Shown here: positions 1 to 11,660 of the stretch, piece after piece | Layout of the letters: the number at the start of each line of letters is the position of its first letter | Position numbering within the stretch: the first letter of the stretch is position 1 | Source: Colletes latitarsis | Taxonomy: Eukaryota; Arthropoda; Insecta; Hymenoptera; Colletidae | NCBI RefSeq assembly: GCF_051014445.1 | Contig: NC_135134.1 | Span: forward strand, 3,439,672-3,503,671 | Direction: 5' to 3' | DNA length: 64,000 nucleotides | The notes under the pieces: generated by a model | The model's input: the letters and a program-made list of their open reading frames with translations, nothing else | What the model was told of the DNA's origin: nothing | The model's database searches: none | Program-made: the position numbers and the translations under genes

Positions 1-724
1 GGCTTGGACCACGCAGTAATGTGGTACCACACTGAAACAGTCAATTAAACCTGGCTGGGGTTATATTTCTTGGTGGAGGACGCCGGTTTTGCCTGGGTTA
101 GGTCTGGTATTTTCCATCATCTAGCACATACTTTCTCATTTTTCGCATATATGTTGGCCAGATCTTGGGTTTTTTGTGGTTTGGATCCCGTCGTAATGCG
201 GTACCACACCAAAATAGTCAATTAAACCTGGTTGCGATTAATATTTTAGAGAATAACGACGGTTATGTCTCGGTTAGGTCTGGTATTTGCAATCATCTCG
301 CTCATACCTTCGCGTTTTTCGCATACTTGTTGGCCAGATCCTGGGTTTTTTCTGGTTTGGATCCCGTAGTAATGCGGTTCCACACTGAAACAGCCAATTA
401 AGCCTGGTTGCGATTAATATTTTAGAGAATAACGACGGTTATGTCTCGGTTAGGTCTGGTATTTGCAACCATCTCGCTCATACCTTCGCGTTTTTCGCAT
501 ACTCGTTTGCCAGATCCTGGGCTTTTTCTGGTTTGGTTCCCGTAGTAATGTGGTTCCACACAGAAACAGTCAATTAAACCTAGTTGCGATTAATATTTTA
601 GAGGATAACGCCGGTTATGTCTCGGCTATGTCTGGGAATTACCCTCATCTGACTCGTACCTTCGCGTTTTTCGCCTACCTGTTGGCAAGGACCTGGCCTT
701 CTTCTGGCTTGGACCACGTAGTAA

Positions 725-736
725 TGTGGTACCACA
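725..736. other. Monomer palindrome TGTGGTACCACA (example copy)
   Basis: This 12-bp perfect palindrome, with GGTACC at its centre, is the conserved landmark of the typical monomer. Common variants are GCGGTACCAC, ATGGTACCAC, GAGGTACCAC and GTGGTTCCAC, most of which break one pair. Variants that keep the symmetry are GGCGCC at 50358-50363 and GATATC at 51072, 52832, 55136, 55840 and 63049. In the monomer just before each marker monomer it is replaced by GTGTGCTGCCACAC. It could be a protein-binding site or a cruciform-prone site; neither is shown by the sequence. Confidence 0.9.
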
Positions 737-780
737 CCGAAACAGTCAATTAAACCTGGTTCCGATAAATATTTTAGAGG

Positions 781-794
781 ATAACGCCGGTTAT
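781..794. other. Second monomer dyad ATAAC-N4-GTTAT (example copy)
   Basis: The arms ATAAC and GTTAT flank a 4-base spacer that varies (GCCG, GCTG, GACG, GCAG) while the arms stay matched in most monomers. It lies about 56 bases after the TGTGGTACCACA start, so the standard monomer carries two dyads. The dyad is lost in the diverged monomers that read ATAACACCGTTTAGG and in the marker monomers that read GGAGGACGCCGGTTTTG. Confidence 0.85.
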
Positions 795-1055
795 GTCTCG
801 GTTAGGTCTGGTATTTGCAATCATCTCGCTCATACCTTCGCGTTTTTCGCATACTTGTTGGCCAGATCCTGGGTTTTATCTGGTTTGGATCCCGTAGTAA
901 TGCGGTTCCACACCGAAACAGTCAATTAAACCTGGTTGCGATTAATATTTTAGAGAATAACGACGGATATGTCTCGGTTAGGTCTGGTATTTGCAACCAT
1001 CTCGCTCATACCTTCGCGTTTTTCGCATACTTGTTGGCCAGATCCTGTGCTTTTT

Positions 1056-1066
1056 GTGGGCTTGTT
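1056..1066. other. 11-bp insertion inside a monomer (GTGGGCTTGTT)
   Basis: A standard monomer reads GCTTTTT then CTGGTTTGG. Here GTGGGCTTGTT is inserted between them. The same insertion occurs at 8989-8999, 28710-28720 and 34314-34324, always followed by CTGCTTTGGATAACG. It is a good marker for tracing copies of one ancestral monomer. Confidence 0.85.
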
Positions 1067-1830
1067 CTGCTTTGGATAACGTAGTCATCTGGCACCATAC
1101 TGAAACAGTCAATGAAAACTGTTTTCGATGAATATTTTAGAGGATAACACCGTTTAGGTTTGTGTTAGGTCTGGAATTTGAAATCATCTGGCTCATGCTT
1201 TCGCATTCTTCGCACACTCGTTGGCCAGATCCTGGGCTTGTTCTGGTTTGGATCCCGTAGTAATGTGGTTCCACACAGAAACAGTGAATTAAACATGGTT
1301 GCGATTAATATTTTAGAGGATAACACCGGTTATGTCTGGGTTAGGTCTGGTATTTGCCCTCTTCTGGCTCGTACTTTCGCATTTTTCGCATACTTGTTGG
1401 CCAGATCCTGGCCATTTTCTGGCTTGGACCACGCACTAATGTGGTACCACACTAAAACAGTCAATTAATCCTGGTTCCGATTAATATTTTAGAGGATAAC
1501 GCCGGTTATGTCTCGGTTAGGTCTGGGATTTGCCCTCATCTGGCTTGTACTTTCGCATTTTTCGCATACTTGTTGGCCAGATCATCGGCTTTTTCTGGTT
1601 TGTATCCCGCAGTAATGTGGTAGCACATTGAAACAGTCAATTAAACCTGGTTGCGATTAATATTTTAGAGGATAACGCCGGTTATGTCTGGGTTAGTTCT
1701 GGTATTTGCAATCAACTGGAATATACTTTCGCTTTTTTCGCATACTTGTTGGCCAGATCCTGGGTTTTTTATGGTTTGGATCCCGTAGTAGTGTGCTGCC
1801 ACACTGAAACAGTCAATTAAACCTGGTTTC

Positions 1831-2182
1831 GATCCATATTACAGAGGATAACGCCGGTTATGACTCGGTAAGCTCTGGTATTTGCCCTCTTCTGGCACGT
1901 ACTTTCGCATTTTTCGGATACTTGTTGGCCTGATGCTAGCCTTTTTCTGGCTTGGACCACGCAGTAATGTGGTACCACACTGAAACAGTCAATTAAACCT
2001 GGCTGGGGTTATATTTCTTGGTGGAGGACGCCGGTTTTGCCTGGGTTAGGTCTGGTATTTCCCATCATCTAGCACATACTTTCTCATTTTTCGCATATAT
2101 GTTGGCCAGATCTTGGGTTTTTTGTGGTTTGGATCCCGTCGTAATGCGGTACCACACCAAAGTAGTCAATTAAACCTGGTTG
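1831..2182. repeat. Marker dimer: GATCCATATTACAG monomer plus TGGGGTTA monomer
   Basis: Two diverged monomers in fixed order. The first has GATCCATATTACAG, GACTCGGTAAGCTC and GATGCTAGCC. The second has a TGGGGTTA start, GGAGGACGCCGGTTTTGCC and CATCATCTAGCACATAC. They are usually followed by a monomer with GATCCCGTCGTAATGCGG. The first monomer begins at 1831, 6053, 9413, 18909, 23837, 26126, 30189, 31556, 32965, 36673, 37729, 38785, 39841, 41600 and 43361 (15 times). The second also occurs near base 52 and, unpaired, near 9230. None occurs between 43.9 kb and the end. Confidence 0.85.
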
Positions 2183-2994
2183 CGATTAATATTTTAGAGA
2201 ATAACGACGGTTATGTCTCGGTTAGGTCTGGTATTTGCAATCATCTCGCTCATACCTTCGCGTTTTTCGCATACTTGTTGGCCAGATCCTGGGTTTTTTC
2301 TGGTTTGGATCCCGTAGTAATGCGGTTCCACACTGAAACAGCCAATTAAGCCTGGTTGCGATTAATATTTTAGAGAATAACGACGGTTATGTCTCGGTTA
2401 GGTCTGGTATTTGCAACCATCTCGCTCATACCTTCGCGTTTTTCGCATACTCGTTTGCCAGATCCTGGGCTTTTTCTGGTTTGGTTCCCGTAGTAATGTG
2501 GTTCCACACAGAAACAGTCAATTAAACCTAGTTGCGATTAATATTTTAGAGGATAACGCCGGTTATGTCTCGGCTATGTCTGGGAATTACCCTCATCTGA
2601 CTCGTACCTTCGCGTTTTTCGCCTACCTGTTGGCAAGGACCTGGCCTTCTTCTGGCTTGGACCACGTAGTAATGTGGTACCACACCGAAACAGTCAATTA
2701 AACCTGGTTCCGATAAATATTTTAGAGGATAACGCCGGTTATGTCTCGGTTAGGTCTGGTATTTGCAATCATCTCGCTCATACCTTCGCGTTTTTCGCAT
2801 ACTTGTTGGCCAGATCCTGGGTTTTATCTGGTTTGGATCCCGTAGTAATGCGGTTCCACACCGAAACAGTCAATTAAACCTGGTTGCGATTAATATTTTA
2901 GAGAATAACGACGGATATGTCTCGGTTAGGTCTGGTATTTGCAACCATCTCGCTCATACCTTCGCGTTTTTCGCATACTTGTTGGCCAGATCCT
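1949..2994. repeat. 1948-bp unit, copy b (partial)
   Basis: This is the second copy of the segment at 1-1045. It stops matching near 2994, where copy a continues into the CTGTGC 11-bp-insertion monomer and copy b continues into a CTGGGTTTTTTCTGAC monomer. The repeat is therefore a truncated tandem duplication, not a regular higher-order array. Confidence 0.85.
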
Positions 2995-3954
2995 GGGTTT
3001 TTTCTGACTTGGATCCCGAAGTAATGAAATTCCACACCGAAACAGTCAATTAAACCTGGTTGCGATTAATATTTTAGAGGATAACGCCGGTTATGTCACG
3101 GTTAGGTCTGGGATATGCCCTCATCTGGCTCGTACCTTCGCATTTTTCACATACTTGTTGGCCAGATCCTGGCCTTTTTTTGGCTTGGACCACGTAGTAA
3201 TGAGGTACCACACTGAAACAGTCAATTAAACCTGGTTCCGATTAATATTTTAGAGGATAACGCTGGTTATGGCTGGGTTAGTTCTGATATTTGCAATCAT
3301 CTGGCTCGTACTTTCGTATTTTTCGCATACTTGTTTGCCAGATCCTGGGTTTTTTCTGGTTTGGATCACGTAGTAATATGGTACCACACCGAAACAGTCA
3401 GTAGAAGCTGGTTCCGAGTAGTATTTTAGAGGATAACGCTGGTTATGTCTGGGTTAGTTCTGGTATTTGCAACCATCTGGCTCATACTTCCGCGATTTCG
3501 CATACTTGTTGGCCAGATCCTGGGTTTTTTCTGGTTTGGAGGCCCGTAGTAATGAGATTCCACACCGAAACAGTCAATTAATCCTGGTTGCGATTAATAT
3601 GTTAGAGGATAATGCTGGTTATGTATCGGTTAGGTCTGGTATTTGCAATCATCTGGCTCGTACTTTCGCAGTTTTCGCATACTTGTTGACCAGATCCTGG
3701 GCTTTTTCTAGTTTGGATCACGTAGTAATATTTCACCTCACTGAAACAGTCAATAGAAGCTGGTTCCGAATAGTATTTTAGAAGATAACGCTGGTTATGT
3801 CTGGGTTATTTCTGGTATTTGCAACCATCTGGCTCATACTTTTGCGATTTCGCATACTTGTTGGCCAGATCCTGGGCTTTTTCTGGTTTGGATCACGTAG
3901 TAATATGGTACCACACTGAAACAGTCAATAGAAGCTGGTACCGAATAGTATTTT
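2995..3954. repeat. Satellite stretch, mixed monomers
   Basis: About five to six satellite monomers joining the 1948-bp duplication to the next large block. From about 3390 on, many monomers read CAGTCAATAGAAGCTGG instead of CAGTCAATTAAACCTGG, and TTTCGCGATTTCGCATAC instead of TTTCGCATTTTTCGCATAC, which makes them one base shorter. Nothing other than satellite is seen. Confidence 0.85.
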
Positions 3955-5735
3955 AGAGGATAACGCTGGTTATGTCTGGGTTAGTTCTGGTATTTCCAAC
4001 CATCTGGCTCATACTTCCGCGATTTCGCATACTTGTTGGCCAGATCCTGGGTTTTTTCTGCTTTGGAGGCCCGTAGTAATGAGATTCCACACCGGAACAG
4101 TCAATTAATCCTGGTTGCGATTAATATTTTAGAGGATAATGCTGGTTATGTATCGGTTAGGTCTGGTATTTGCAATCATCTGGCTCGTTCTTTCGCATTT
4201 TTCGCATACTTGTTGGCCAGATCCTGGCATTTTTCTGGCTTGGACCACGTAGTAATTTGGTACCACACTGAAACAGTCAATTAAACCTGGTTTCGATATA
4301 TATTTTAGAGGATAACGCCGGTTATGTCTCGGTTAGGTCTGGGATTTGCCCTCATCTGGCTCGTACCTTTGCATTTTTCGCCTACTTGTTGGCAAGATCC
4401 TGGGCTTTCTCTGGTTTGGATCACGTAGTAATGCGTTACCACACCGAAGCAGTCAATTAAACCCGGTTGCGATTAATATTTTAGTGGATAACGCCGGTTA
4501 TGTCACGGTTAGGTTTGGGATTTGCCGTCATCTGGATCGTATTTTCGCATTTTTCGCATACTTGTTGGCCAGATCCTGGCCTTTCGCTGGCTTGGACCAC
4601 GTAGTAATATGGTACCACACTGAAACAGTCAATAGAAGCTGGTACCGAATAGTATTTTAGAGGATAACGCTGGTTATGTCTGGGTTAGTTCTGGTATTTC
4701 CCCTCATCTGGCTCGTACTTTCGCAGTTTTCGCATACTTGTTGACCAGATCCTGGGCTTTTTCTAGTTTGGATCACGTAGTAATATTTCACCTCACTGAA
4801 ACAGTCAACAGAAGCTGGTTCCGAATAGTATTTTAGAAGATAACGCTGGTTATGTCTGGGTTATTTCTGGTATTTGCAACCATCTGGCTCATACTTTCGC
4901 GATTTCGCATACTTGTTGGCCAGATCCTGGGTTTTTTCTGGTTTGGATCCCGAAGTAACGAAATTCCACACCGAAACAGTCAATTAAACGTGGTTGCGAT
5001 TAATATTTTAGAGGATAACGCCGGTTATGTCACGGTTAGGTCTGGGATTTGCCCTCATCTGGCTCGCACTTTCGCATTTTACGCATACATGTTGACCAGA
5101 TCCTGGGCTTTTTCTGGTTTGAATAACGTAGTAATGCGGTACCACACCGAAGCGGTCAATTAAACCTGGTTCCGATTAATATTTTAGAGGATAACGCTGG
5201 TTATGTCTGGGTTAGTTCTGGTATTTGGAAACATCTGGGTCATACTTTCGCAATTTTCGCGTACTTCTTGGCCAGATCTTGGGTTTTTTGTGGTTTGGAT
5301 CCCGTCGTAATGTGGTTCCACACCGAAGCAGTCAATTAAACCTGGTTGCGATTAATATTATGGAGGATAACGCCGGCTATGTCTGGGTTAGGTCTGGTAT
5401 TTGCAATCATCTGGCTCGTTCTTTCGCATTTTTCGCATACTTGTTGGCCAGATCCTGGGCTTTTTCTGGTTTGGATCACGTAGTAATATGGTACCACACT
5501 GAAACAGTCAATAGAAGCTGGTTCCGAATAGTATTTTAGAAGATAACGCTGGTTATGTCTGGGTTAGTTCTGGTATTTGCAACCATCTGGCTCATACTTT
5601 CGCGATTTCGCATACTTGTTGGCCAGGTCCTCGGTTTTTTCTGATTTGGATCCCGAAGTAATGAAATTCCACACCGAAACAGTCAATTAAACCTGGTTGC
5701 GATTAATATTTTAGAGGGTAATGCCGGTTATGTCA
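3955..5735. repeat. Ten-monomer block, copy a (matches 16461-18238)
   Basis: This block of AGAAGCTGG-type and ordinary monomers is repeated about 12505 bp downstream with the same monomer order, including a GAAATTCCACACC monomer and a TTATGGAGGATAACGCCGGC monomer. Past 5735 the match continues at an offset larger by one monomer (about 12680), so one monomer was gained or lost in one copy. Confidence 0.8.
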
Positions 5736-7253
5736 CTGTTAGGTCTGGTATTTCCCCTCATCTGGCTCGTACTTTCACATTTTTCGCATACTTGTTGGCC
5801 AGATCCTGGGGTTTTTCTGGTTTGGATCACGTAGTAATGTGGTACCACATCGAAACAGTCAATAGAAGCTGGTTCCGAATAGTATTTTAGAGGATAACGC
5901 CGGTTATGTCTGGGTTAGTTCTGGTATTTGCAATCAACTGGAACATACTTTCGATTTTTTCGCATACTTGTTGGCCAGATCCTGGGTTTTTTATGGTTTG
6001 GATCCCGTAGTAGTGTGCTGCCACACTGAAACAGTCAATTAAACCTGGTTTCGATCCATATTACAGAGGATAACGCCGGTTATGACTCGGTAAGCTCTGG
6101 TATTTGCCCTCATCTGGCACGTACTTTCGCATTTTTCTGATACTTGTTGGCCTGATGCTAGCCTTTTTCTGGCTTGGACCACGCAGTAATGTGGTACCAC
6201 ACTGAAACAGTCAATTAAAACTGGTTGGGGTTAAATTTCTTAGTGGAGGACTCCGGTTTTGCCTGGGTTAGGTCTGGTATTTCCCATCATCTAGCACATA
6301 CTTTCTCATTTTTCGCATATTTGTTGGCCAGATCTTGGGTTTTTTGTGGTTTGGATCCCGTCGTAATGCGGTACCACACCGAAACAGTCAATTAAACCTG
6401 GTTGCGATTAATATTTTAGAGAATAACGACGGTTATGTCTCGGTTAGGTCTGGTATTTGCAATCATCTCGCTCATACCTTCGCGTTTTTCGCTTACTTGT
6501 TGGCCAGATCCTGGGTTTTTTCTGGTTTGGATCCCGTAGTAATGCGGTTCCACACCGAAACAGTCAGTTAAACCTGGTTGCGATTAATATTTTAGAGGAT
6601 AACGACGGTTATGTCTCGGCCAGGTCTGGGAACTGCCCTCATCTGGGTCGTACCTTCGCGTTTTTCGCCTACTTGTTGGCAAGGTCCTGGGCTTTTTCTG
6701 GCTTGGATCACGTAGTAATGCTGTACCACACCAAAACAGTCAATTGAACCTGGTTGCGATTAATATTTTAGAGGATAACGACGGTAATGTCTCGGTTAGG
6801 TCTGGTATTTGCAATCATCTCGCTCATACCCTCGCGTTTTTCGCACACTTGTTGGCCAGATCCTGGGCTTTTTCTGGTTTGGATCTGGTAGCGATGTGGT
6901 ACCACACTGAAACGGTCAATAAAATCTGGTTCCGATTAGTATTTTAGAGGATAACGCTGGTTATGTCTGGGTTAGTACTGGTATTTGCAATCATCTGGCT
7001 CATACTTTCGCGTTTTTCGCCTACTTTTTGGCAAGGTCCTGGGCTTTTTCTGGCTTGGATCACGTAGTAATGCGGTACCACACCGGAACAGTCAATTAAA
7101 CCTGGTTGCGATTAACATTTTAGAGGATAACGCCGTTTATGTCTCGACTAGGTCTGGGAACTGCCCCCATCTGGCTCGTACCTTCGCGTTTTTCGCCTAC
7201 TTGTTGGGGAGATCCTGGGCTTTTTCTGGTTTGGATCCCGTAGTGATGTGGCT
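5736..7253. repeat. Satellite stretch with links to 26 kb and 44 kb
   Basis: All satellite. From about 5930 to 6360 it matches 26003-26433 (offset 20073), including marker monomers that read CATCTGGCACG and TTTTTCTGATAC rather than the usual CTTCTGGCACG and TTTTTCGGATAC. From 6335 to about 7250 it matches 43643-44400, with one monomer more on this side. Confidence 0.75.
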
Positions 7254-9165
7254 CCACACCGAAACAGTCAATTAAACCTGGTTGCGATTAATATTTTAGA
7301 GGATAACGCCGGTTATGTCTCGGCTAGGTCTGGGAACTGCCCTCATCTGGCTCGTACCTTCGCGTTTTTCGCCTACTTGTTGGCAAGGTCCTGGGCTTTT
7401 TCTGGCTTGGATCACGTAGTAATGCTGTACCACACCGAAACAGTCAATTGAACCTGGTTGCGATTAATATTTTAGAGGATAACGACGGTAATGTCTCGGT
7501 TAGGGGTGGTATTTGCAACCATCTCGCTCATACCCTCGCGTTTTTCGCATACTTGTGGGCCAGATCCTGAGTTTTTCACTGGTTTGGATCTCGTAGTAAT
7601 GTGGTATCAGAATGAAACAGTCAACTAAACCTCGATTCGACCAATATTTTAGAGGATAACACGGTTCAGGTTGGTGTTAGGCCTGGTATTTGGAATCATC
7701 TGGCACATACTTCCGCATTTTTCGCATTCTTGTTGACAAGATTCTACACTTTTTCTGGTGGGGATTATGTCGTAACGTGGTACCACACTGAAACAGTCAA
7801 TAAAACCTGACCTGGATAAATATTTCAAAGTATAACACCCGTTGGGTCCCGTTTATGTCTGGGATTTGCCCTTATCTGTCTCATACTTTCGCATTGTTCG
7901 CGTACTTGTTGGCCAGATCCTGAGCTTTTTCTAGATTGGATCACGTAGTAATTTGGTATCAGACTGAAACAGTCAATTCATCTTGGTTTCGATCAATATT
8001 TTAGAGGATAACACCGTTTAGGTTTGCGTTAGGTCTGGTATTTGCAATCATCTGGTTCATGCTTTCGCATTCTTCGCACATTTGTTGGCCAGATACTGGG
8101 CTTGTTCTGGTTTGGATCACGTAGTCATGTGGTACCATACTGAAACAGTCAATTAAACCTGGATTCGATGAACATTTTAGAGGATAACATGGGTTAGGTC
8201 TGAGTTAGGTCTGGTATTTGCTATCATATGGGTCATACTTTCGAATTCTTCGCATACTTGTTCGCCAGATCCTGTGTTTTTTTCTGGTTTGGATCGCGTA
8301 GTAATGTGGTACCAGACTGAAACAGTCAATTCAACATGGTCTCGATTAATATTTTAGAGGATAACACCGCTTAGGTTTGTGTTAGGTCTGGAATTTGCAA
8401 TCATCTGGCTCATACTTTCGCATTTCTCGCATGCTTGTTGACAAGATTCTAGACTTTTTCTGGTTGGGATTATGTAGTAATGTGGTACTACACTGAAACA
8501 GTCAATTAAACCTGACCTCGATCAACGCTTTAAAGTATAACACTGGTTGGGTCTCGCTTGGGTCTGGGATTTGCCCTCATCTGGCCTATACTTTCGCAAT
8601 CTTCGCACACTTGTTGGCCAGATCCTGGGGTTTTTCTGGTTTGGATCACGTAGTAATGAGGTAAGACACTGAAACAGTCAATTAAACCCGGTTCCGGTCA
8701 GTATTTTAGAGAATAACAACTGCTAGGTCTGGGTTTGGTTTGGTATTTACCCACTTCTGGCTCATACTTTCGCATTCTTTGCATACTTGTCGGCCAGATC
8801 CTGTGTTCTTTTCTGGTTTGTAACATGTAGTAATGTGGTACCAGAATGAAACAGCCAATTCAACTTGGTTTCGATTAATATTTAAGAGGATAACACCGTT
8901 TAGGTTTGTGTTAGGCCTGGGATTTGCCCTCATCTGTCTCATACTTTCGCATTGTTCGCATACTTGTTGGCCAGATCCTGTGCTTTTTGTGGGCTTGTTC
9001 TGCTTTGGATAACGTAGTCATCTGGTACCATACTGAAACTGTCAATGAAACCTGTTTTCGATGAATATTTTAGAGGATAACACCGTTTAGGTTTGTGTTA
9101 GGTCTGGAATTTGCAATCATCTGGCTCATGCTTTCGCATTCTTCGCACACTCGTTGGCCAGATCC
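7254..9165. repeat. Diverged monomer block, copy 1
   Basis: From about 7560 the monomers depart strongly from the consensus: ATAACACCGTTTAGG, CAAAGTATAACACC, GACAAGATTCTAGAC, TTGGGATTATGTAG, CAACGCTTTAAAG. The second dyad is lost in these and the central palindrome is often altered (GTGGTATCAGA, GTGGTACCAGA). The block ends with the 11-bp-insertion monomer (8989-8999). It recurs almost unchanged at 26975-28886 (offset 19721), and its last 0.55 kb at 33944-34490. The divergence suggests these are old monomers moved as a unit. Confidence 0.87.
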
Positions 9166-9354
9166 TGGGTTTTATCTGGTTTGGACCCCGTAGTAATGCG
9201 GTTCCACACCGAAACAGTCAACTAAACCTGGTTGGGGTTAAATTTCTTAGTGGAGGACGCCGGTTTTGCCTGGGTTAGGTCTGGTATTTCCCATCATCTA
9301 GCACATACTTTCTCATTTTTCGCATATTTGTTGGCCAGATCTTGGGTTTTATGT
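9166..9354. repeat. Satellite junction with an unpaired TGGGGTTA monomer
   Basis: A TGGGGTTA / GGAGGACGCC monomer lies here without the GATCCATATTACAG monomer that normally precedes it. It looks like the joint between the diverged block and the next duplicated segment. Confidence 0.7.
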
Positions 9355-11660
9355 GGTTTGGATCCCGTAGTAGTGTGCTGCCACAATGAAACAGTCAATT
9401 AAACCTGGTTTCGATCCATATTACAGAGGATAACGCCGGTTATGACTCGGTAAGCTCTGGTATTTGCCCTCTTCTGGAACGTACTTTCGCATTTTTCGGA
9501 TACTTGTTGGCCTGATGCTAGCCTTTTTCTGGCTTGGACCACGCAGTAATGTGGTACCACACTGAAACAGTCAATTAAACCTGGTTGGGGTTAAATTTCT
9601 TAGTGGAGGACGCCGGTTTTGCCTGGGTTAGGTCTGGTATTTCCCATCATCTAGCACACACTTTCTCATTTTTCGCATATTTGTTGGCCAGATCTTGGGT
9701 TTTATGTGGTTTGGATCCCGTCGTAATGCGGTACCACAACGAAACAGTCAATTAAACCTGGTTGCGATTAATATTTTAGAGAATAACGACGGTTATGCCA
9801 CGGTTAGGTCTGGTATTTGCAATCATCTCGCTCATACCTTCGTGTTTTTCGCATACTTGTTAGCCAGATCCTGGGTTTTATGTGTTTTGGATCCCGTAGT
9901 AATGCGGTTCCACACCGAAACAGTTAATTAAACATGGTTGCGATTAATATTTTAGAGAATAGCGACGGATATGTCTCGGTTAGGTCTGGTATTTGCAATC
10001 ACCTCGCTCATACCTTCGCGTTTTTCGCATACTTGTTGGCCAGATCCTGGGCTTTTTCTGGTTTGGTTCCCGTAGTAATGTGGTTCCACACAGAAACAGT
10101 CAATTAAACCTAGTTGCGATTAATATTTTAGAGGATAACGCAGGTTATGTCTCGGCTAGGTCTGGGAATTGCCCTCATCTGGCTCGTACCTTCGCGTTTT
10201 TCGCCTACTTGTTGGCAAGGTCCTGGGCTTTTTCTGGCTTGGATCACGTAGTAATGCGGTACCACACTGAAACAGCCAATTAAGCCTGGTTGCGATTAAT
10301 ATTTTAGAGAATAACGACGGTTATGTCTCGGTTAGGTCTGGTATTTGCAACCATCTCGCTCATACCTTCGCGTTTTTCGCATACTTGTTGGCCAGATCCT
10401 GGGCTTTTTCTGGTTTGGTTCCCGTAGTAATGTGGTTCCATACAGAAACAGTCAATTAAACCTAGTTGCGATTAATACCTTAGAGGATAACGCCGGTTAT
10501 GTCTCGGTTATGTCTGGGATATGCCCTCATCTGGCTCGTACCTTCGCGTTTTTCGCCTACTTGTTGGCAAGGTCCTGTGCTTTTTCTGGCTTGGATCACG
10601 TAGTAATGCGGTACCACACTGAAACAGCCAATTAAGCCTGGTTCCGATTAATATTTTAGAGGATAACGCCGGTTATGTCCGGGTTAGGTCTGGTATTTGC
10701 CCTCTCCTGGCTCGTACTTTCGCATTTTCGCATTCTTGTTGGCCAGATCCTCGGCTTTTTCTGGTTTGTATCCCGTAGTAATGTGGTAGCACATTGAAAC
10801 AGTCAATTAAACCTGGTTGCGATTAATATTTTAGAGGATAACGCCGGTTATGTCTGGGTTAGTTCTGGTATTTGCAAACAACTGGAACATACTTTCGCAT
10901 TTTTCGCATACTTGTTGGCCAGATCCTGGGTTTTTCTGGCTTGGACCACGTAGTAATGTGGTACCCACACTGAAACAGTCAATTAAACCTGGTTGCGATT
11001 AATATTTTAGTGGATAACGCCGGTTATGTCACGGTTAGGTCTGGGATTTGCCGTCATCTGGCTCGTATTTTCGTATTTTTCGCATACTTGTTGGCCAGAT
11101 CCTGCCTTTCTCAGGCTTGAACCACGTAGTAATATGGTACCACACTGAAACAGTCAATAGAAGCTGGTACCGAATAGTATTATAGAGGATAACGCTGGTT
11201 ATGTCTGGGTTAGTTCTGGTATTTGGAAACATCTGGGTCATACTTTCGCAATTTTCGCGTACTTGTTGGCCAGATCTTGGGTTTTTTGTGGTTTGGATCC
11301 CGTCGTAATGTGGTTCCACACCGAAGCAGCCAATTAAACCTGGTTGCGATTAATATTAATGGAGGATAACGCCGGCTATGGCTGGGTTAGGTCTGGTATT
11401 TGCAATCATCTGGCTCATACTTTCGCGTTTTTCGCATACTTCTTGGCCAGATCCTGGGTTTTTTGTGGGGTTGGATCCCGCAGTAATGAGATTCCACACC
11501 GAAACAGTCAATTAAAACTGGTTGCGATTAATATTTTAGAGGATAACGCTGGTTATGTCTCGGTTAGGTCTGGTATTTGCAATCATCTGGCTCGTTCCAC
11601 CGCATTTTTCGCATACTTGTTGGCCTGATCCTGGGCTTTTTCTGGCTTGGATCACGTAGT
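9355..11660. repeat. Thirteen-monomer block, copy 1
   Basis: This block recurs at 18851-21159 (offset 9496-9497) with few changes, and its first two thirds recur again at 23779-25353. Shared rarities include a GTACCCACACTG monomer with an extra C (near 10964 and 20461), a CCTGCCTTTCTCAGG monomer and an ATTAATGGAGG monomer. The piece with the extra C also reappears near 46104-46404. Confidence 0.85.

Larger units (their letters stand above)
1..1948. repeat. Eleven-monomer unit, 1948 bp, copy a
   Basis: Bases 1 to about 1045 recur at 1949 to about 2994 with only scattered single-base changes (for example 213 A against 2161 G). The offset is eleven monomers plus 12 bp. Most of the extra length is an 11-bp insertion at 1056-1066. 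The unit ends with the marker monomers starting at 1831. The left edge is cut by the window. Confidence 0.88.

Noticed and set aside
117..135. CENP-B box in the TTCGCATTTTTCGCAT segment of the monomer
   Set aside because: Only about six of the nine core positions agree and the CGGG end is missing. No monomer I inspected restores it.
8706..8942. Minus-strand open frames (also at 11035, 20532, 28427, 34031, 42818, 46214, 47742, 51762)
   Set aside because: They are the same satellite read on the other strand. Copies exist only because the blocks are duplicated, and there is no recognisable domain.
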